DNA of 64,000 nt from an uncultured SAR86 cluster bacterium. Lineage in GTDB: Bacteria; Pseudomonadota; Gammaproteobacteria; Magnimaribacterales; D2472. Below, one piece after another: positions 24,450-36,863 of this stretch. Under the pieces are notes generated by a model. The model had not been told where the DNA came from. It was given only the letters and a program-made list of their open reading frames with translations, and did no database searches. The stretch covers positions 62,001 to 126,000 of the forward strand of contig CACHRR010000001.1 in assembly GCA_902582355.1 (NCBI GenBank), given 5' to 3'. Both the position numbers and the translations under genes were made by a program. Every line of letters begins with the position of its first letter. The first letter of the stretch is position 1.

Positions 24450-24785
24450 ATGATTAAAAATTTAGTACCAACAAAACTAAGATCTGGTGATGAGGTAATT
24501 GTAATTGCTGGAAAAGACATTGGAAAGAAAGGAACTTTAAGAGAAATAGTTAGAAACAAAAATAAAGGGATAGTTACGGGAATAAATATTGTAAAAAAAC
24601 ATACCAAACCAAATCCTGAAATGGGAATCACCGGTGGGGTTGTTGAAAAAGAAGCTGCAATATCATTATCAAATTTAGCAATATGGAACCCGAAAACAAA
24701 ATCAAAGGATGGTATTTCCTACAACAAAGATAAAGATGGTAAAAAAATCAGGACATATAAATCTAATGGTATAGAGATAAAGTAA
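24450..24785 (+). CDS. rplX: 50S ribosomal protein L24
   Basis: KOW motif ([21 protein letters not shown]). Confidence 0.97.
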   Translation: MIKNLVPTKLRSGDEVIVIAGKDIGKKGTLREIVRNKNKGIVTGINIVKKHTKPNPEMGITGGVVEKEAAISLSNLAIWNPKTKSKDGISYNKDKDGKKIRTYKSNGIEIK

Positions 24786-25321
24786 TGGCTAATTTAAAAG
24801 AAAAATATAATAAAGAACTTAGACCCTCACTGAAAGATGAACTTGGTATAAAAAATATTATGGCAGTTCCAAAACTTACTAAAGTTGTTATTAATATGGG
24901 CGTTGGTGAAGCAGCTAATGATAAAAAACACTTAGAGTCAGCATTAGATCATTTAACTCTAATTGCTGGTCAAAAACCTATTGTGACAAAAGCAAGACAA
25001 TCTGTTGCTAGTTTTAAAATAAGGGAAGGTTGGCCTCTTGGATGCAAAGTAACTTTGCGTGGAAGTAAAATGTATGATTTTGTAGAAAGGTTAATAAATA
25101 TTGCAATACCCAGAGAAAGGGATTTTAGAGGATTAAACCCTAAGTCTTTCGATCAACAAGGTAATTATAGTTTTGGCATTAAGGAACAAATCATTTTTCC
25201 AGAAATTAACTATGACAATATTGACAACATTAGGGGCATGGATATTTGTATCAATACCTCTGCACAAACAAAGGAACATGCTAAAGCGCTCTTAAAGGCT
25301 TTAAATTTTCCATTTAAATAG
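24785..25321 (+). CDS. rplE: 50S ribosomal protein L5
   Basis: [15 protein letters not shown]...[12 protein letters not shown]. Confidence 0.99.
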   Translation: MANLKEKYNKELRPSLKDELGIKNIMAVPKLTKVVINMGVGEAANDKKHLESALDHLTLIAGQKPIVTKARQSVASFKIREGWPLGCKVTLRGSKMYDFVERLINIAIPRERDFRGLNPKSFDQQGNYSFGIKEQIIFPEINYDNIDNIRGMDICINTSAQTKEHAKALLKALNFPFK

Positions 25322-25329
25322 GTAATGAT

Positions 25330-25635
25330 ATGGCTAAAAAATCTATGATTGCAAGAGAAGTTAAAAGAATGAAAATAGTTCAGAAGTATGCTGAAAAGAG
25401 ATCATTGTTAAAAAAAATTATGAATGATCAAAATTTATCAAGTGAAGAAAGATATGATGCACGTATTAAATTTCAAAAACTTCCTAGAAATTCTAGTCCG
25501 TCTAGAGTTGTGAGGAGATGTCAAGTAACAGGTAGACCGCATGCAGTTTATAGAAAATTTGGTTTAAGTAGAATCAAATTAAGAGAAGCAGCAATGAGAG
25601 GCGATATTCCTGGTTTAGTTAAATCAAGTTGGTGA
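25330..25635 (+). CDS. rpsN: 30S ribosomal protein S14
   Basis: 101-aa zinc-independent type; [38 protein letters not shown]. Confidence 0.98.
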   Translation: MAKKSMIAREVKRMKIVQKYAEKRSLLKKIMNDQNLSSEERYDARIKFQKLPRNSSPSRVVRRCQVTGRPHAVYRKFGLSRIKLREAAMRGDIPGLVKSSW

Positions 25636-25639
25636 TATT

Positions 25640-26035
25640 ATGAGTTTTCAAGATCCTATAGCAGATTGCTTAACAAGAATTAGAAATGGTCTTATGAGAG
25701 GTAAAAGTCTTGTCTTTGTTCCTCACTCAAAACTAAAGTATGAATTAGTGTCAGTATTGGTTTCAGAGGGTTACTTGAAATCTTGCAATAAAATTGAAGA
25801 AGATAAAAAGATATTTATTGAAATAGAACTCAAATATCATAATGAGTCACCAGTTATAAAAGAGTTAAAAAGAATTAGCAAACCCAGCTTAAGAAAGTAT
25901 TCAGCAGCTTCTGATATCAAATCTGTTAAAGGCGGACTTGGCGCATTCATAATTTCTACAAATGAAGGATTAATGACTGATAGAGACGCTAAATTGAGAA
26001 ATATTGGTGGCGAAGTTTTGTGCGAGGTATTTTAA
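25640..26035 (+). CDS. rpsH: 30S ribosomal protein S8
   Basis: DPIADCLTRIRNGLM...GLGAFIISTNEGLMTDRDA. Confidence 0.98.
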   Translation: MSFQDPIADCLTRIRNGLMRGKSLVFVPHSKLKYELVSVLVSEGYLKSCNKIEEDKKIFIEIELKYHNESPVIKELKRISKPSLRKYSAASDIKSVKGGLGAFIISTNEGLMTDRDAKLRNIGGEVLCEVF

Positions 26036-26581
26036 ATGTCAAGAGTAGCTAAAAATCCAATTAATATTCCTGAAAATGTTGAATTTAATCAAATTGATAA
26101 TTTAATAAAAGTTAAAGGAAGCAAAGGTGAGCTTGAGCTAGAAATGAGTTCAAGCCTTTCATTGAATGTTAATGAGAGCATAATTACTGTTGAGTATGAT
26201 GAAAATGACCAAGAATCAATTGCAATAGCAGGAACAACTAGGTCATTGATAAATAATATGGTTATCGGAGTCTCTGAAGGCTTTGTTAAAAAACTTGAAT
26301 TGATTGGAGTTGGCTATAGAGCCAAGGCATCTGGGAAATTATTGGAATTGACGTTAGGGTTTTCTCATCCAATTAAATATCAATTACCTGAAGAGGTTGA
26401 AGTTGAAACTCCTTCTCAAACCGAGGTGGTGTTGAAGAGTTATAATAAGCAAATTTTAGGTCAAGTCGCATCAGAAATAAGATCTTATAGACCTCCTGAG
26501 CCATATAAAGGTAAAGGTGTTAGATATTCTGATGAGCAAGTGAAGAGAAAAGAAGCCAAAAAAGCTGCTGGAGCTGGATAA
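26036..26581 (+). CDS. rplF: 50S ribosomal protein L6
   Basis: [31 protein letters not shown]. Confidence 0.98.
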   Translation: MSRVAKNPINIPENVEFNQIDNLIKVKGSKGELELEMSSSLSLNVNESIITVEYDENDQESIAIAGTTRSLINNMVIGVSEGFVKKLELIGVGYRAKASGKLLELTLGFSHPIKYQLPEEVEVETPSQTEVVLKSYNKQILGQVASEIRSYRPPEPYKGKGVRYSDEQVKRKEAKKAAGAG

Positions 26582-26928
26582 TGAATAGTAAGAATTTCTC
26601 AAGATTAAGAAGAGCAAAAAAGACCCGAATTAAGATAAGAAATCAGGATACACCTCGGCTAACAATTTATAGGTCATCGAAACATTTTTATGCTCAGGTA
26701 TTTGATTGCTTAGGATCTAAAGTTATTGTTTCAGCGTCTACTGCTGAAAAAGATTTAAAAATTAAGTCAAATAATCTTGAAGCTGCTGTTGTTGTAGGAA
26801 AAACTGTTGCAGAAAGAGCCATTAAAAATGGTATTAAGAAAGTGGTATTTGATAGGTCTGGATATAAATATCATGGTCGAATAAAAGCCTTAGCAGATTC
26901 GGCTCGAGAAGCGGGCTTGGAGTTTTAA
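26581..26928 (+). CDS. rplR: 50S ribosomal protein L18
   Basis: [17 protein letters not shown]...[19 protein letters not shown]. Confidence 0.98.
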   Translation: MNSKNFSRLRRAKKTRIKIRNQDTPRLTIYRSSKHFYAQVFDCLGSKVIVSASTAEKDLKIKSNNLEAAVVVGKTVAERAIKNGIKKVVFDRSGYKYHGRIKALADSAREAGLEF

Positions 26929-26947
26929 GATGAAAGAGGAAAAATCA

Positions 26948-27439
26948 ATGAATATACAACAGGTTGATGCCTTGGAAGAAAAATTAGTTCAAGTAAACAG
27001 AGTTGCTAAAGTTGTAAAAGGGGGAAGAATATTTGGTTTTACTGCTCTAACTGTTGTTGGTGATGGTAATGGTAGAGTCGGATTTGGAAGAGGCAAAGCT
27101 AAAGAAGTGCCTATAGCTATTCAAAAAGCTATGGAAAATGCTCGGAGAAGCATGGTTGATGTTGAATTAAATAACACAACACTTTGGTATCCAATAAAAG
27201 CCAAACATGGATCTGCAAACGTATATATGCAACCAGCTTCTGAGGGGACAGGAATAATAGCAGGTGGTGCTATGAGAGCAGTTCTTGAGCTTGCAGGAGT
27301 TCAAAATGTCTTAGCAAAATGTTATGGATCAACTAATCCTGTAAACGTAGTAAGAGCAACAATTAATGCCTTAAGTAAAATGGAATCTCCAGATTCAGTC
27401 GCTGCAAGAAGAGGCAAAAAGATTGAAGAAATATCATGA
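26948..27439 (+). CDS. rpsE: 30S ribosomal protein S5
   Basis: [38 protein letters not shown]; internal ATG at 26948 has a good SD (AGAGG); the track starts at 26930. Confidence 0.95.
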   Translation: MNIQQVDALEEKLVQVNRVAKVVKGGRIFGFTALTVVGDGNGRVGFGRGKAKEVPIAIQKAMENARRSMVDVELNNTTLWYPIKAKHGSANVYMQPASEGTGIIAGGAMRAVLELAGVQNVLAKCYGSTNPVNVVRATINALSKMESPDSVAARRGKKIEEIS

Positions 27440-27624
27440 GTAAAGGAAACACATTAAAGATAAAACTTGTTAAGAGTGGTATTGGTAGAATGAAAAATCA
27501 TAAGCTTTGTATAAAAGGACTTGGTTTTAAAAGACTTAATCAAGTTATAAATATTACCGATACACCAAGCAATAGGGGCATGATAAATAAAATTTCAGAT
27601 ATGTTAGAGGTTTTAGAAGATTGA
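27436..27624 (+). CDS. rpmD: 50S ribosomal protein L30
   Basis: 62 aa; [30 protein letters not shown]. Confidence 0.95.
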   Translation: MSKGNTLKIKLVKSGIGRMKNHKLCIKGLGFKRLNQVINITDTPSNRGMINKISDMLEVLED

Positions 27625-27649
27625 TATGAAAGAAAATAATAATAGCGAT

Positions 27650-28120
27650 ATGAATCTTAATTCTATATCTTGCGATGGAACTTCCCAAAATCGTAAAAGA
27701 GTTGGGCGTGGTATTGGCTCAGGAACTGGAAAAACATCAGGAAGAGGGCATAAAGGTCAAAAGTCTAGGTCTGGTGGCAAAGTAAGATTAGGTTTTGAAG
27801 GCGGTCAAATGCCGCTGCAAATGAGACTGCCAAAATTTGGTTTCTCATCACGTGTTAATAACTTTTCTAAGGATTTAAATATAAAGAATATTAATGGAAT
27901 AGAGTTAATTAATTTAAATACTTTAAAAGAGCATAAATTAATAAGTAAATCAGTAAAAAAAGTAAAAATATTTGGAAACACAGAAATCAATTCAAAATTA
28001 ACTGTTGAAGGTATCCAGGTTACTAAAGGCGCCAGAAAGTCCATTGAAAGTGCTGGAGGAAAAATTATTGATCCAGAAAGTGTTAATAAATCTGATTTAA
28101 CTAATGGAGATAATTCATAA
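27650..28120 (+). CDS. rplO: 50S ribosomal protein L15
   Basis: GRGIGSGTGKTSGRGHKGQKSRSGG; start at 27650 (MNLNSIS) fits L15 N-termini; the track start 27626 is also possible. Confidence 0.95.
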   Translation: MNLNSISCDGTSQNRKRVGRGIGSGTGKTSGRGHKGQKSRSGGKVRLGFEGGQMPLQMRLPKFGFSSRVNNFSKDLNIKNINGIELINLNTLKEHKLISKSVKKVKIFGNTEINSKLTVEGIQVTKGARKSIESAGGKIIDPESVNKSDLTNGDNS

Positions 28121-29418
28121 TGACTGATCAAGGCAATATGAATGATTTATGGAAACGCTTAAGATTTGTATTTTTTGCTATCCTTGTATATAGAATTGGA
28201 ACGCACATTCCAATACCTGGAATTGATCCGGACAGGCTTGCCGCTTTGTTTCAACAGAATCAAGGAACAATAATAGAAATGTTTAATTTATTTTCTGGTG
28301 GAGCATTAGAACGAATGAGTATTTTTGCACTTAATGTAGTTCCTTACATTTCTTCTGCAATTATTATGCAACTTTTTTCAAATTCAATACCTTATCTTCA
28401 AGAACTCAAAAAGGATGGTCAAGCAGGAAGAAACACTATTACTCAATATACCAGGTACGGAACAGCCATTCTGGCCTTTATTCAAGCTTCTGCTCTTGCA
28501 GTTACCCTATCAGCAAGTGGTCTTGCTTATGTCCCTGGACCTTCGTTTTTTGTTTCGGCAGTTTTTTCTGTGGTTGCTGGAACGATGTTTTTAATGTGGT
28601 TAGGAGAACAAGTTTCTGAGAGAGGAATTGGAAACGGAATATCTATAATTATAGCCACAAGTATTTTGACTGGAATTCCAGGTGCAATAGGCCAAGCTTT
28701 AGAACAAGCGAGACAAGGAGATATTAGTATTCTTTTATTAATTGGTATAGGTTTGCTGTCAATGGCTGTAATTGCAGTAGTGGTATTTATTGAAAGAGGT
28801 CAGAGAAGAATAACAGTAAATTATGCTCAAAGACAGCAAGGCAGAAGGTTAATGCAAGCACAAACTAGCCACTTACCATTTAAAGTAAATATGGCAGGAG
28901 TAATACCAGCAATTTTTGCTAGTACTTTCTTATTATTTCCTGCTTCTTTATCAACTTGGTTTGGTGAGAATGAGTCTTTAAGTTTCTTGCAAAGTTTCTC
29001 ATTGGCAATGAATCCAGGCCAACCTTTATATGTTTTGGTGTTTGCAGCATTAATTATTAGTTTTTGTTTTATTTGGTTAGCTTTAACATTTAATACTAAA
29101 GATGTTTCAGACAATCTAAAAAGATCTGGCGCTTACATTGCAGGCATAAGACCAGGAGAACAGACAGCAAATTATATTGATTCTGTTTTAGCAAGACTTA
29201 CTGTTTTCGGCGCAATATATTTAACTTTAATATGTTTGTTGCCACTTGCTTTAATAAATTTTGCTGGCATATCTCCAACCATATCAATTGGTGGTACATC
29301 TGTTCTAATTATAGTTGTTGTATTGATGGATTTTATGTCTCAAATACAATCTCACATGATGTCATCTCAGTACGCATCACTAATGAAAAAAGCAAATTTA
29401 AAGAACTATAGAAGGTAG
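28120..29418 (+). CDS. secY: Preprotein translocase subunit SecY
   Basis: Multi-[16 protein letters not shown]...ITQYTRYGT...[19 protein letters not shown]. Confidence 0.99.
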   Translation: MTDQGNMNDLWKRLRFVFFAILVYRIGTHIPIPGIDPDRLAALFQQNQGTIIEMFNLFSGGALERMSIFALNVVPYISSAIIMQLFSNSIPYLQELKKDGQAGRNTITQYTRYGTAILAFIQASALAVTLSASGLAYVPGPSFFVSAVFSVVAGTMFLMWLGEQVSERGIGNGISIIIATSILTGIPGAIGQALEQARQGDISILLLIGIGLLSMAVIAVVVFIERGQRRITVNYAQRQQGRRLMQAQTSHLPFKVNMAGVIPAIFASTFLLFPASLSTWFGENESLSFLQSFSLAMNPGQPLYVLVFAALIISFCFIWLALTFNTKDVSDNLKRSGAYIAGIRPGEQTANYIDSVLARLTVFGAIYLTLICLLPLALINFAGISPTISIGGTSVLIIVVVLMDFMSQIQSHMMSSQYASLMKKANLKNYRR

Positions 29419-29423
29419 ACATA

Positions 29424-29540
29424 ATGAAAGTAAAAGCATCAGTTAAGAAAATATGTAGAAATTGCAAAATTGTCAGAAGAAATGGTGTTCTTTTTGTTAT
29501 ATGTAGTTCAGACCCAAAACATAAGCAGAGGCAAGGTTAA
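29424..29540 (+). CDS. rpmJ: 50S ribosomal protein L36
   Basis: Read directly (missing from the ORF track): [38 protein letters not shown]; zinc-type CxxC...C...H. Confidence 0.97.
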   Translation: MKVKASVKKICRNCKIVRRNGVLFVICSSDPKHKQRQG

Positions 29541-29542
29541 TT

Positions 29543-29899
29543 ATGGCAAGAATAGCAGGTGTAAATATTCCGGAAAATAAACATACTGAAATATCATTAA
29601 CGCATATTTTTGGAATTGGAAGAAAGACAGCACAAAATATATGTGAAAGTTTAAAGATAGACTACACAAGAAAGATTTCAGATTTATCTGAAGAAGAAAT
29701 TGAAAATATAAGAAATGCTATTGCTTCATATGTGGTTGAAGGTGATTTAAGAAGAAATATAAGCACTAATATTAAAAGACTTCAAGATTTGGCCAGTTAT
29801 AGAGGTATTAGACATAGAAGAAAACTCCCCACTAGAGGTCAAAATACTAAAAACAATGCTCGAACAAGAAAGGGCCCTAAAAAACCAATGAGAGGTTAA
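29543..29899 (+). CDS. rpsM: 30S ribosomal protein S13
   Basis: [31 protein letters not shown]. Confidence 0.99.
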   Translation: MARIAGVNIPENKHTEISLTHIFGIGRKTAQNICESLKIDYTRKISDLSEEEIENIRNAIASYVVEGDLRRNISTNIKRLQDLASYRGIRHRRKLPTRGQNTKNNARTRKGPKKPMRG

Positions 29900-29901
29900 T
29901 C

Positions 29902-30279
29902 ATGGCGAATAAAGTAAAAAAGAATAAAAAAATTGTTACTGATGGTGTGGCACACATTCACTCATCATTCAATAACACCATTGTAACAATTACTGATAAA
30001 CAGGGTAACACCATATGTTGGGCAACATCAGGAGGCTCTGGTTTTAAAGGTTCAAGAAAAAGCACTCCATTTGCTGCTCAGATTGCTGCAGACAAAGCAG
30101 GTAATACTGCAAAAGAATTTGGAATGATAAATTTAGATGTGAAAGTTAAGGGACCAGGCGGCGGAAGGGAATCTGCAATAAGGTCATTGAATGCATGCGG
30201 TTTAAAAATTAAAAGCATAACAGACGTTACGCCTTTACCACATAATGGATGCAGACCGTCCAAAAAAAGAAGAGTTTAA
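29902..30279 (+). CDS. rpsK: 30S ribosomal protein S11
   Basis: [46 protein letters not shown]. Confidence 0.99.
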   Translation: MANKVKKNKKIVTDGVAHIHSSFNNTIVTITDKQGNTICWATSGGSGFKGSRKSTPFAAQIAADKAGNTAKEFGMINLDVKVKGPGGGRESAIRSLNACGLKIKSITDVTPLPHNGCRPSKKRRV

Positions 30280-30289
30280 GGAGAATAAA

Positions 30290-30910
30290 ATGGCAAGATA
30301 TAGAGGACCATCATTAAGACTTTCAAGAAGGGAAGGAACAGACTTAATGTTAAAAAGTGGCGTGAGAGCAATTGAATCAAAATGTAATATGGATACCCTG
30401 CCTGGATTTCATGGTGCCAGAAGAGGTAGGTTATCTGATTATGGTCTACAGTTAAGAGAAAAACAAAAAGTTAGAAGAATGTACGGTGTTTTAGAGAAAC
30501 AATTTAGAAATTATTATAAAAAAGCAGCAACATCCAAAGGAAATACCGGTGAAAACTTATTATCATTACTTGAAAAAAGATTAGATAATGTTGTTTACAG
30601 AATGGGATTTGGTTCAACTAGAGCTGAATCGCGTCAAATGGTTTCTCATAAAGCATTTACAATTAATGGAAAAGTTGTAAATATTCCTTCATATCAAGTT
30701 CAACCTGGTGATGAAATCGAAGTCAGAGAATCAAAAAAAGGACACTTAAGAATCTCAGCAGCACTAAAAATTGCTGCATTAAGAGAACCATGTGACTGGA
30801 TAGAGGTAGATGATAAAAATTTGAAAGGGGTGTTCAAATCTGTTCCTGACAGAACAGATTTAAGCACAGAAATTAACGAAAATCTTATTGTTGAGCTTTA
30901 CTCAAAATAA
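30290..30910 (+). CDS. rpsD: 30S ribosomal protein S4
   Basis: [19 protein letters not shown]...; start set to 30290; the track's 30245 start overlaps rpsK. Confidence 0.97.
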   Translation: MARYRGPSLRLSRREGTDLMLKSGVRAIESKCNMDTLPGFHGARRGRLSDYGLQLREKQKVRRMYGVLEKQFRNYYKKAATSKGNTGENLLSLLEKRLDNVVYRMGFGSTRAESRQMVSHKAFTINGKVVNIPSYQVQPGDEIEVRESKKGHLRISAALKIAALREPCDWIEVDDKNLKGVFKSVPDRTDLSTEINENLIVELYSK

Positions 30911-30932
30911 AAACATAAAGGCGGAGAAAATT

Positions 30933-31898
30933 ATGCAAACATCAGTTATAGATCTATTAGTACCAACTGAAATACAAGTTGATGATATATCACCAACATT
31001 ATCTAAAGTAACATTAGAGCCTTTAGAAAGAGGTTTTGGTCACACTCTAGGAAACGCACTTAGGAGAATTTTATTATCTTCAATGCCTGGAGCAGCTGTT
31101 ACAGATGTAGCAATTGATGGTATCTCACATGAGTATAGTACCATTGAGGGCATTAGAGAGGATGTAATAGATATTCTTTTAAATATAAAAGATATGCCAA
31201 TAAGTTTAATCGAAGGTGATGAAGCTGAAATTAAATTAGATATTACTGGGCCATGTGATGTTCTTGCGTCTTCTTTTGAAGTTCCTGGCAATATTGAACT
31301 TGTAAATCAAGATTTTCACATAGCAACAATAGTTGATAAAGTTCAACTAAAAATGACTTTGACAGTTAAGACAGGCAGAGGTTATGAGCCTGCAGATTTG
31401 AGAGAAGATGAAGATAGAATTGTCGGAGCATTGAAAGTAGATGCCTCATTTAGTCCAGTTAGAAGAGTCTCATACACTGTTGATAATGCTAGATCTGGAA
31501 AAAGAACTGACTTAGATAAGTTAGTAATAGAACTTGAAACAGACGGAACACTTGATCCAAAAATGGCAATTGAACATTCAGCAACAATTTTCCAACAACA
31601 ACTGAGTGCTTTTGTTGATCTTGATGCTATTGCTGAACAAGAAGCCAAAAAAGATCAAAATGATTTCGATCCAATTCTATTAAGATCAATTGAAGAACTA
31701 GAGCTTACAGTTAGGTCAACAAATTGTCTTAAAGCTGAAAGTATTTTTTTGATAGGTGATTTAATTCACAGATCTGAATTTGACCTATTAAAGACTCCTA
31801 ATTTAGGAAAAAAATCTTTGAATGAAATAAAAGATGTTTTAGCTACAAAAAATTTGTCACTTGGAATGAATGTTGAGAACTGGCCTCCAGTAGGATAA
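30933..31898 (+). CDS. rpoA: RNA polymerase subunit alpha
   Basis: [26 protein letters not shown]...; start [13 protein letters not shown] at 30933 after GGCGGAG SD. Confidence 0.98.
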   Translation: MQTSVIDLLVPTEIQVDDISPTLSKVTLEPLERGFGHTLGNALRRILLSSMPGAAVTDVAIDGISHEYSTIEGIREDVIDILLNIKDMPISLIEGDEAEIKLDITGPCDVLASSFEVPGNIELVNQDFHIATIVDKVQLKMTLTVKTGRGYEPADLREDEDRIVGALKVDASFSPVRRVSYTVDNARSGKRTDLDKLVIELETDGTLDPKMAIEHSATIFQQQLSAFVDLDAIAEQEAKKDQNDFDPILLRSIEELELTVRSTNCLKAESIFLIGDLIHRSEFDLLKTPNLGKKSLNEIKDVLATKNLSLGMNVENWPPVG

Positions 31899-31901
31899 AA
31901 A

Positions 31902-32321
31902 ATGAGACATAAAAAATCGGGAAGAAAACTTAATAGAAACTCTGCTCATAGAAAAGCACTTTTTAAGAATTTAGCAATAGCTTTAATTGAGCAGGATATT
32001 ATTAAAACTACACTTCCAAAGGCAAAAGAGCTTAGAAGATTTATTGAGCCCCTGATCACTATTGGGAAAAAGGATACAGTAGCTAATAGAAGGCAAGTCT
32101 TTAACAAACTTCGTTCTGATAAAGCTGTTGCAAAACTTTTTTCTGAAATTTCAGTTAATTCTAAAGATCGCAAAGGTGGATATACAAGGATTATAAAAGC
32201 AGGGTTTAGAGCAGGTGATAAAGCTGATATGGCTTTTATTGAACTTGTCGACAGAAGCACTCAACAAGAATCCCAAATAGAGGAGCCTGAAAAAAAAGAA
32301 GAGCAAGGATCTATTGCTTAA
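31902..32321 (+). CDS. rplQ: 50S ribosomal protein L17
   Basis: [29 protein letters not shown]. Confidence 0.98.
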   Translation: MRHKKSGRKLNRNSAHRKALFKNLAIALIEQDIIKTTLPKAKELRRFIEPLITIGKKDTVANRRQVFNKLRSDKAVAKLFSEISVNSKDRKGGYTRIIKAGFRAGDKADMAFIELVDRSTQQESQIEEPEKKEEQGSIA

Positions 32322-35136
32322 CTAAAATTTCTTTTAGATACATTCCAGTAAAAGATTCTTTTATTTTTGAAATGTTTTCAGGTGTTCCCTGAGCAACAAT
32401 TTTTCCACCGTCTGATCCTCCCTCAGGACCAAGATCAATTATCCAATCAGCAGTTTTTATCACATCTAGATTATGCTCAATTACTACAACAGTATTTCCT
32501 TGTTTTTTTAAATGCTCCAAAACATTAAGAAGTAACTCTATGTCAGCAAAATGAAGGCCTGTAGTTGGTTCATCAAGAATAAATAATGTTTTGCCAGTAC
32601 TTCTTTTTGATAATTCTTTAGCAAGTTTTATTCTTTGCGCTTCGCCTCCAGATAGAGTTAAGGCAGACTGACCTAGTGTAATATAACCTAATCCAACATC
32701 ATTTAGTGTGACTAATTTTTTCTTAATAGCTGGATGTGCATCAAAGAATTCCAATGCTTCTTCAACGGTCATATTAAGAATGTCGTCAATATTTTTATCC
32801 TTATATTTTATTTCAAGGGTTTGTTCGTTATACCTTTTTCCATTACAGACATCACATTTTACATATACATCAGCAAGAAAATGCATCTCAACTTTTATCA
32901 TTCCATCGCCTTGACATGCTTCACATCTTCCGCCTTTGACATTGAAACTAAACCTTCCTGGTTTATAGCCTCGAGATCGTGATTCAACAGTTTGAGATAG
33001 GAGATCTCTAATATGGGAAAATAATCCAGTATACGTTGCAGGATTTGATCTTGGAGTTCTTCCAATTGGTGATTGATCAATGCTTATTACTTTATCTAAG
33101 TGATTAAGCCCTTCAATCTTTTCACATTTAATTTCTTTTGATAGTTTTGATTTATTTAAAATAAATGAGCTTAATGGCAATAAAGTTTGATTAATTAATG
33201 AGGATTTTCCTGAACCAGAGACACCGGTAACACAAGTAAACAATCCAATTGGAATGTCAATTGAGATATTCTGAAGATTATTTTCGCATGCATTGATAAT
33301 CTTAATTTTTTCATCTCCTATTTTTAAGCGTTTCGAGGGTATTTTTATTTTCCTTTTCCCAGATAAATATTTTGCAGTAATAGAATTTTTATTTTTTAAA
33401 ATTGAATCTAAATTACCTTGAGCACAGATTTCTCCCCCATGCTTCCCTGCACCAGGACCAATATCAATAATATGATCAGCAGCTCTAATAGCTTCTTCAT
33501 CATGCTCAACTACAATAACAGTATTTCCAAGTTCTTTTAAATTATTGAGAGTTTTTATTAGCTTTGAATTATCTCTTTGATGGAGTCCAATAGATGGTTC
33601 GTCCAAAACATATGTTACTCCTACTAATCCAGATCCAATCTGACTGGCTAATCTTATCCTTTGTGCCTCACCTCCTGACAATGTATCAGCGCTTCTATCA
33701 AGAGTAAGGTAGCTAAGACCAACATTTTGAAGAAAGGTTAATCTATCAATAATTTCCTTTAATATTTTTTCAGCAATCTCTTTTTTTGAACCAGAAAGAT
33801 TCATATTTTTAATAAAATTTAGCGAATCATTGATTCTCATTGATGTTATTTCATTTATTTGAGTATTTTTTAAGAATACATTCCTTGCGTATACATTTAA
33901 TCTTGATCCGCTACATTCATCACATTCACTCTCTGAAAGCAGCTTTGCTAATTCATTTTGAATATATTCACTGTCTGTCTCTTTAAAACGTCTTTCTGTT
34001 GATGGTATAACTCCTTCAAACCTATGCTTTCTAATGATTCTGCTCCCACTTCTAAATCTATGAGAGAAATCTACTTTTTCTTTAGTTCCCCATAAAATAA
34101 TATCTTTTATTTTTTGCGGGTATTCTTTCCATTTTGTTGTCAAAGAAAAATCAAAATGATCGCTTAGGCATCTTAATTGATAAAAGTAAAATTTATTCCT
34201 TCGTGTCCATCCTTTGATTGCACCATTTGATATTGAGACGTCATCTTCTGGAATCAATTGTTTTTCATTAAAATATTGGATTACACCAAGACCATCACAT
34301 TTGGTGCATGCTCCATATGGATTATTGAATGAAAATATTCTTGGTTCTAATTCAGGTATTGAATATCCGCATTGTGAGCATGCAAAATTTGATGAATATA
34401 ATTGTAATTCTTTTGAATCAATTTGCTCTACTTGAACTAAACCATCTGATAACAATAAAGATGTCTCAATTGATTCTGATATTCGAGATCTTATTTCATC
34501 ACCAGATTTTATAACCAGCCTATCGATAACTGCTGAAATATCATGTTTTTTATTTTTTTCTAAATCTGGGAATTCTTCAATTGGATATACCGACTCATTT
34601 ACTTTTACCCTGACATAACCGCTTTTTCTCAATTCTTCGTATACTGCAAGATGCTCACCTTTTTTACCCCTCACCACTGGAGCTAATATCATAATTTTTG
34701 TATTTTCTTTTAACTTGAGGATTTCATCACATATCTCTGAAACAGTCTTGGCTTTTAATTCTTCTCCATGATCAGGACATTTTGGTGTTCCAATTCTAGA
34801 ATATAGTAATCTTAAATAATCATATATTTCTGTTACGGTTCCTACAGTCGATCTTGGGTTATGAGAGGAAGCCTTTTGTTCTATTGATATTGCAGGTGAA
34901 AGACCCTCAATTTGATCTACGTCTGGCTTTTCCATCATAGAAAGGAATCTTCTTGCATATGTTGATAATGATTCAACATACCTTCTTTGACCTTCTGCAT
35001 ATAAAGTATCGAATGCAAGAGATGACTTGCCTGAGCCAGATAGACCAGTGATAACAATAATCTTATCTCTAGGTAACTCTAGATCAATATTTTTTAGATT
35101 GTGTGTTCTAGCACCTTTTATAAAAATACTGTCCAT
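32311..35136 (-). CDS. uvrA: Excinuclease ABC subunit A
   Basis: [51 protein letters not shown]; two ABC domains, zinc fingers; 941 aa. Confidence 0.99.
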   Translation of the reverse strand: MDSIFIKGARTHNLKNIDLELPRDKIIVITGLSGSGKSSLAFDTLYAEGQRRYVESLSTYARRFLSMMEKPDVDQIEGLSPAISIEQKASSHNPRSTVGTVTEIYDYLRLLYSRIGTPKCPDHGEELKAKTVSEICDEILKLKENTKIMILAPVVRGKKGEHLAVYEELRKSGYVRVKVNESVYPIEEFPDLEKNKKHDISAVIDRLVIKSGDEIRSRISESIETSLLLSDGLVQVEQIDSKELQLYSSNFACSQCGYSIPELEPRIFSFNNPYGACTKCDGLGVIQYFNEKQLIPEDDVSISNGAIKGWTRRNKFYFYQLRCLSDHFDFSLTTKWKEYPQKIKDIILWGTKEKVDFSHRFRSGSRIIRKHRFEGVIPSTERRFKETDSEYIQNELAKLLSESECDECSGSRLNVYARNVFLKNTQINEITSMRINDSLNFIKNMNLSGSKKEIAEKILKEIIDRLTFLQNVGLSYLTLDRSADTLSGGEAQRIRLASQIGSGLVGVTYVLDEPSIGLHQRDNSKLIKTLNNLKELGNTVIVVEHDEEAIRAADHIIDIGPGAGKHGGEICAQGNLDSILKNKNSITAKYLSGKRKIKIPSKRLKIGDEKIKIINACENNLQNISIDIPIGLFTCVTGVSGSGKSSLINQTLLPLSSFILNKSKLSKEIKCEKIEGLNHLDKVISIDQSPIGRTPRSNPATYTGLFSHIRDLLSQTVESRSRGYKPGRFSFNVKGGRCEACQGDGMIKVEMHFLADVYVKCDVCNGKRYNEQTLEIKYKDKNIDDILNMTVEEALEFFDAHPAIKKKLVTLNDVGLGYITLGQSALTLSGGEAQRIKLAKELSKRSTGKTLFILDEPTTGLHFADIELLLNVLEHLKKQGNTVVVIEHNLDVIKTADWIIDLGPEGGSDGGKIVAQGTPENISKIKESFTGMYLKEILVKQ

Positions 35137-35207
35137 AAGAATAAAAATTCCGTGATGAAAAAATTAAATTAGGTTAAACTCTTAAGTTATTATTATAAGA
35201 GGTAAAT

Positions 35208-35645
35208 ATGAGTAGAGGCGTAAATAAAGTAATTTTAGTGGGTAATTTAGGTCAAAAACCAGAAATGAGATATACAGCTACTCAAACTGCTGTAGCAAAT
35301 CTGTCAATAGCAACAACAGAGTCATGGAAAGATAAAGAGAGTGGCGAGAATAGGGATAAAACTGAATGGCATAGAGTGGTCTTTTTTGGCAACTTGGCAG
35401 AAATTGCTGAGAAATATCTTGATAAAGGATCAAGTATATATGTAGAAGGTAAAATTCAAACTAGAAAGTGGCAAGACAAAGATGGCAATGATAGATACAC
35501 CACTGAAATATTAGGAAATCAATTAACAATGCTTGGCTCGAGAAATACTTCTGATCCTTCAATGAATCAGGACAATACTTCCGACACACCATTTCCGGAA
35601 GATGACAATTCAGAAGGTATTACAGATGATGATATTCCATTTTGA
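35208..35645 (+). CDS. ssb: Single-stranded DNA-binding protein
   Basis: [23 protein letters not shown]...; acidic tail ending DDDIPF. Confidence 0.98.
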   Translation: MSRGVNKVILVGNLGQKPEMRYTATQTAVANLSIATTESWKDKESGENRDKTEWHRVVFFGNLAEIAEKYLDKGSSIYVEGKIQTRKWQDKDGNDRYTTEILGNQLTMLGSRNTSDPSMNQDNTSDTPFPEDDNSEGITDDDIPF

Positions 35646-35654
35646 TGATAATTT

Positions 35655-36863
35655 CTAAAATTTACTCAAAACTAAGCTTGCATTAGTACCACCGAAACCA
35701 AAAGAATTACTAAGTATATTGTTAATATCTATTTCTTTTGTTTCAGATACAATATTCAGTCCTTTAGCTTCATCACATAACGATTTTATATTAATTGAAG
35801 GAGCAATAAAGCCTTCATTTAGCATCATTATAGAATATATAGCTTCATGTGCACCTGTTGCACCGAGTGAATGACCTGTCATCGACTTCGTTGAACTTAT
35901 TAAAGGAGACTCAGTCTTAAATAGTTCTTTTATTGCATTTAACTCAGCTACATCGCCTACAGGAGTGCTAGTACCATGAGTATTTATATAGTCAATTTTA
36001 TTATTTGAACTATCTAGAGCACCTTGCATGCATCTTAAAGCTCCTTCACCAGATGGAGCAACCATGTCATAGCCATCTGAATTCGCAAAATATCCTGACA
36101 ATTTTGCAAGAATATTTGCACCTCTTTTTTTTGCGTGCTCTTCTTCTTCAAGAATAATCATTCCTGCGCCTCCTGATATAACAAACCCGTCTCTTTCTAT
36201 ATCATAAGGGCGTGAAGCTTTTTCAGGATTTGTATTATATTTCGAGGATAAAGCTCCCATAGCATCAAATAGACATGATGAACTCCAATGTTCATCGTCA
36301 CTACCACCAGCAATTATAATATCTTGGCTTCCATTTTTTATTAAATCTGCTGCATGACCTATACAATGTGCGCTTGTTGCGCATGCAGAAGATATAGAAT
36401 AATTAACACCTTTTAATTTTAAGGCTGTTGCAATTATTGCTGATATTGAACTCGACATGCTTTTAGTTACACCGTAAGGACCAATTCTTTTAGGCCCTTT
36501 TTTTCTTGCAATATCGCCACTCTCGACCATTATCCTTGTAGAAGCACCTCCTGAGCCAGCAACAATACCAATTTTTGGAGAATCTAAATCATTTTCATCA
36601 ATTCCTGCCATTTCAAGAGCATCCTTTGTCGCAAGATAAGCATATCCTGCCGACTCACCCATGAAACGCAATAACTTTCTATTTATATGATCTGACAACT
36701 CTATATTTACAGTTCCTGAAACACAACTCCTAAAACCCATTTCGGAATAAGTTTTATTAAACACAATACCGGATCTGCCATTTTGCAGATTATCCAGCAC
36801 TTCTTTGTAATTATTACCAATGCAAGATTTAATCCCCATTCCTGTGATGACAACATTCTTCAT
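35655..36863 (-). CDS. fabB: Beta-ketoacyl-ACP synthase I
   Basis: VVITGMGIKSCIGN...ISSACATSAHCIGHA...NTHGTSTPVGDVAE...SFGFGGTNASLV. Confidence 0.95.
   Translation of the reverse strand: MKNVVITGMGIKSCIGNNYKEVLDNLQNGRSGIVFNKTYSEMGFRSCVSGTVNIELSDHINRKLLRFMGESAGYAYLATKDALEMAGIDENDLDSPKIGIVAGSGGASTRIMVESGDIARKKGPKRIGPYGVTKSMSSSISAIIATALKLKGVNYSISSACATSAHCIGHAADLIKNGSQDIIIAGGSDDEHWSSSCLFDAMGALSSKYNTNPEKASRPYDIERDGFVISGGAGMIILEEEEHAKKRGANILAKLSGYFANSDGYDMVAPSGEGALRCMQGALDSSNNKIDYINTHGTSTPVGDVAELNAIKELFKTESPLISSTKSMTGHSLGATGAHEAIYSIMMLNEGFIAPSINIKSLCDEAKGLNIVSETKEIDINNILSNSFGFGGTNASLVLSKF

Noticed and set aside
30245-30290. ORF-track N-terminal extension of rpsD overlapping rpsK
   Set aside because: The conserved S4 start MARYRGP is at 30290 with an upstream GGAG; the extension is simply open frame.
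30888-30932. ORF-track N-terminal extension of rpoA overlapping rpsD
   Set aside because: rpoA start MQTSV at 30933 has a proper SD (GGCGGAG).
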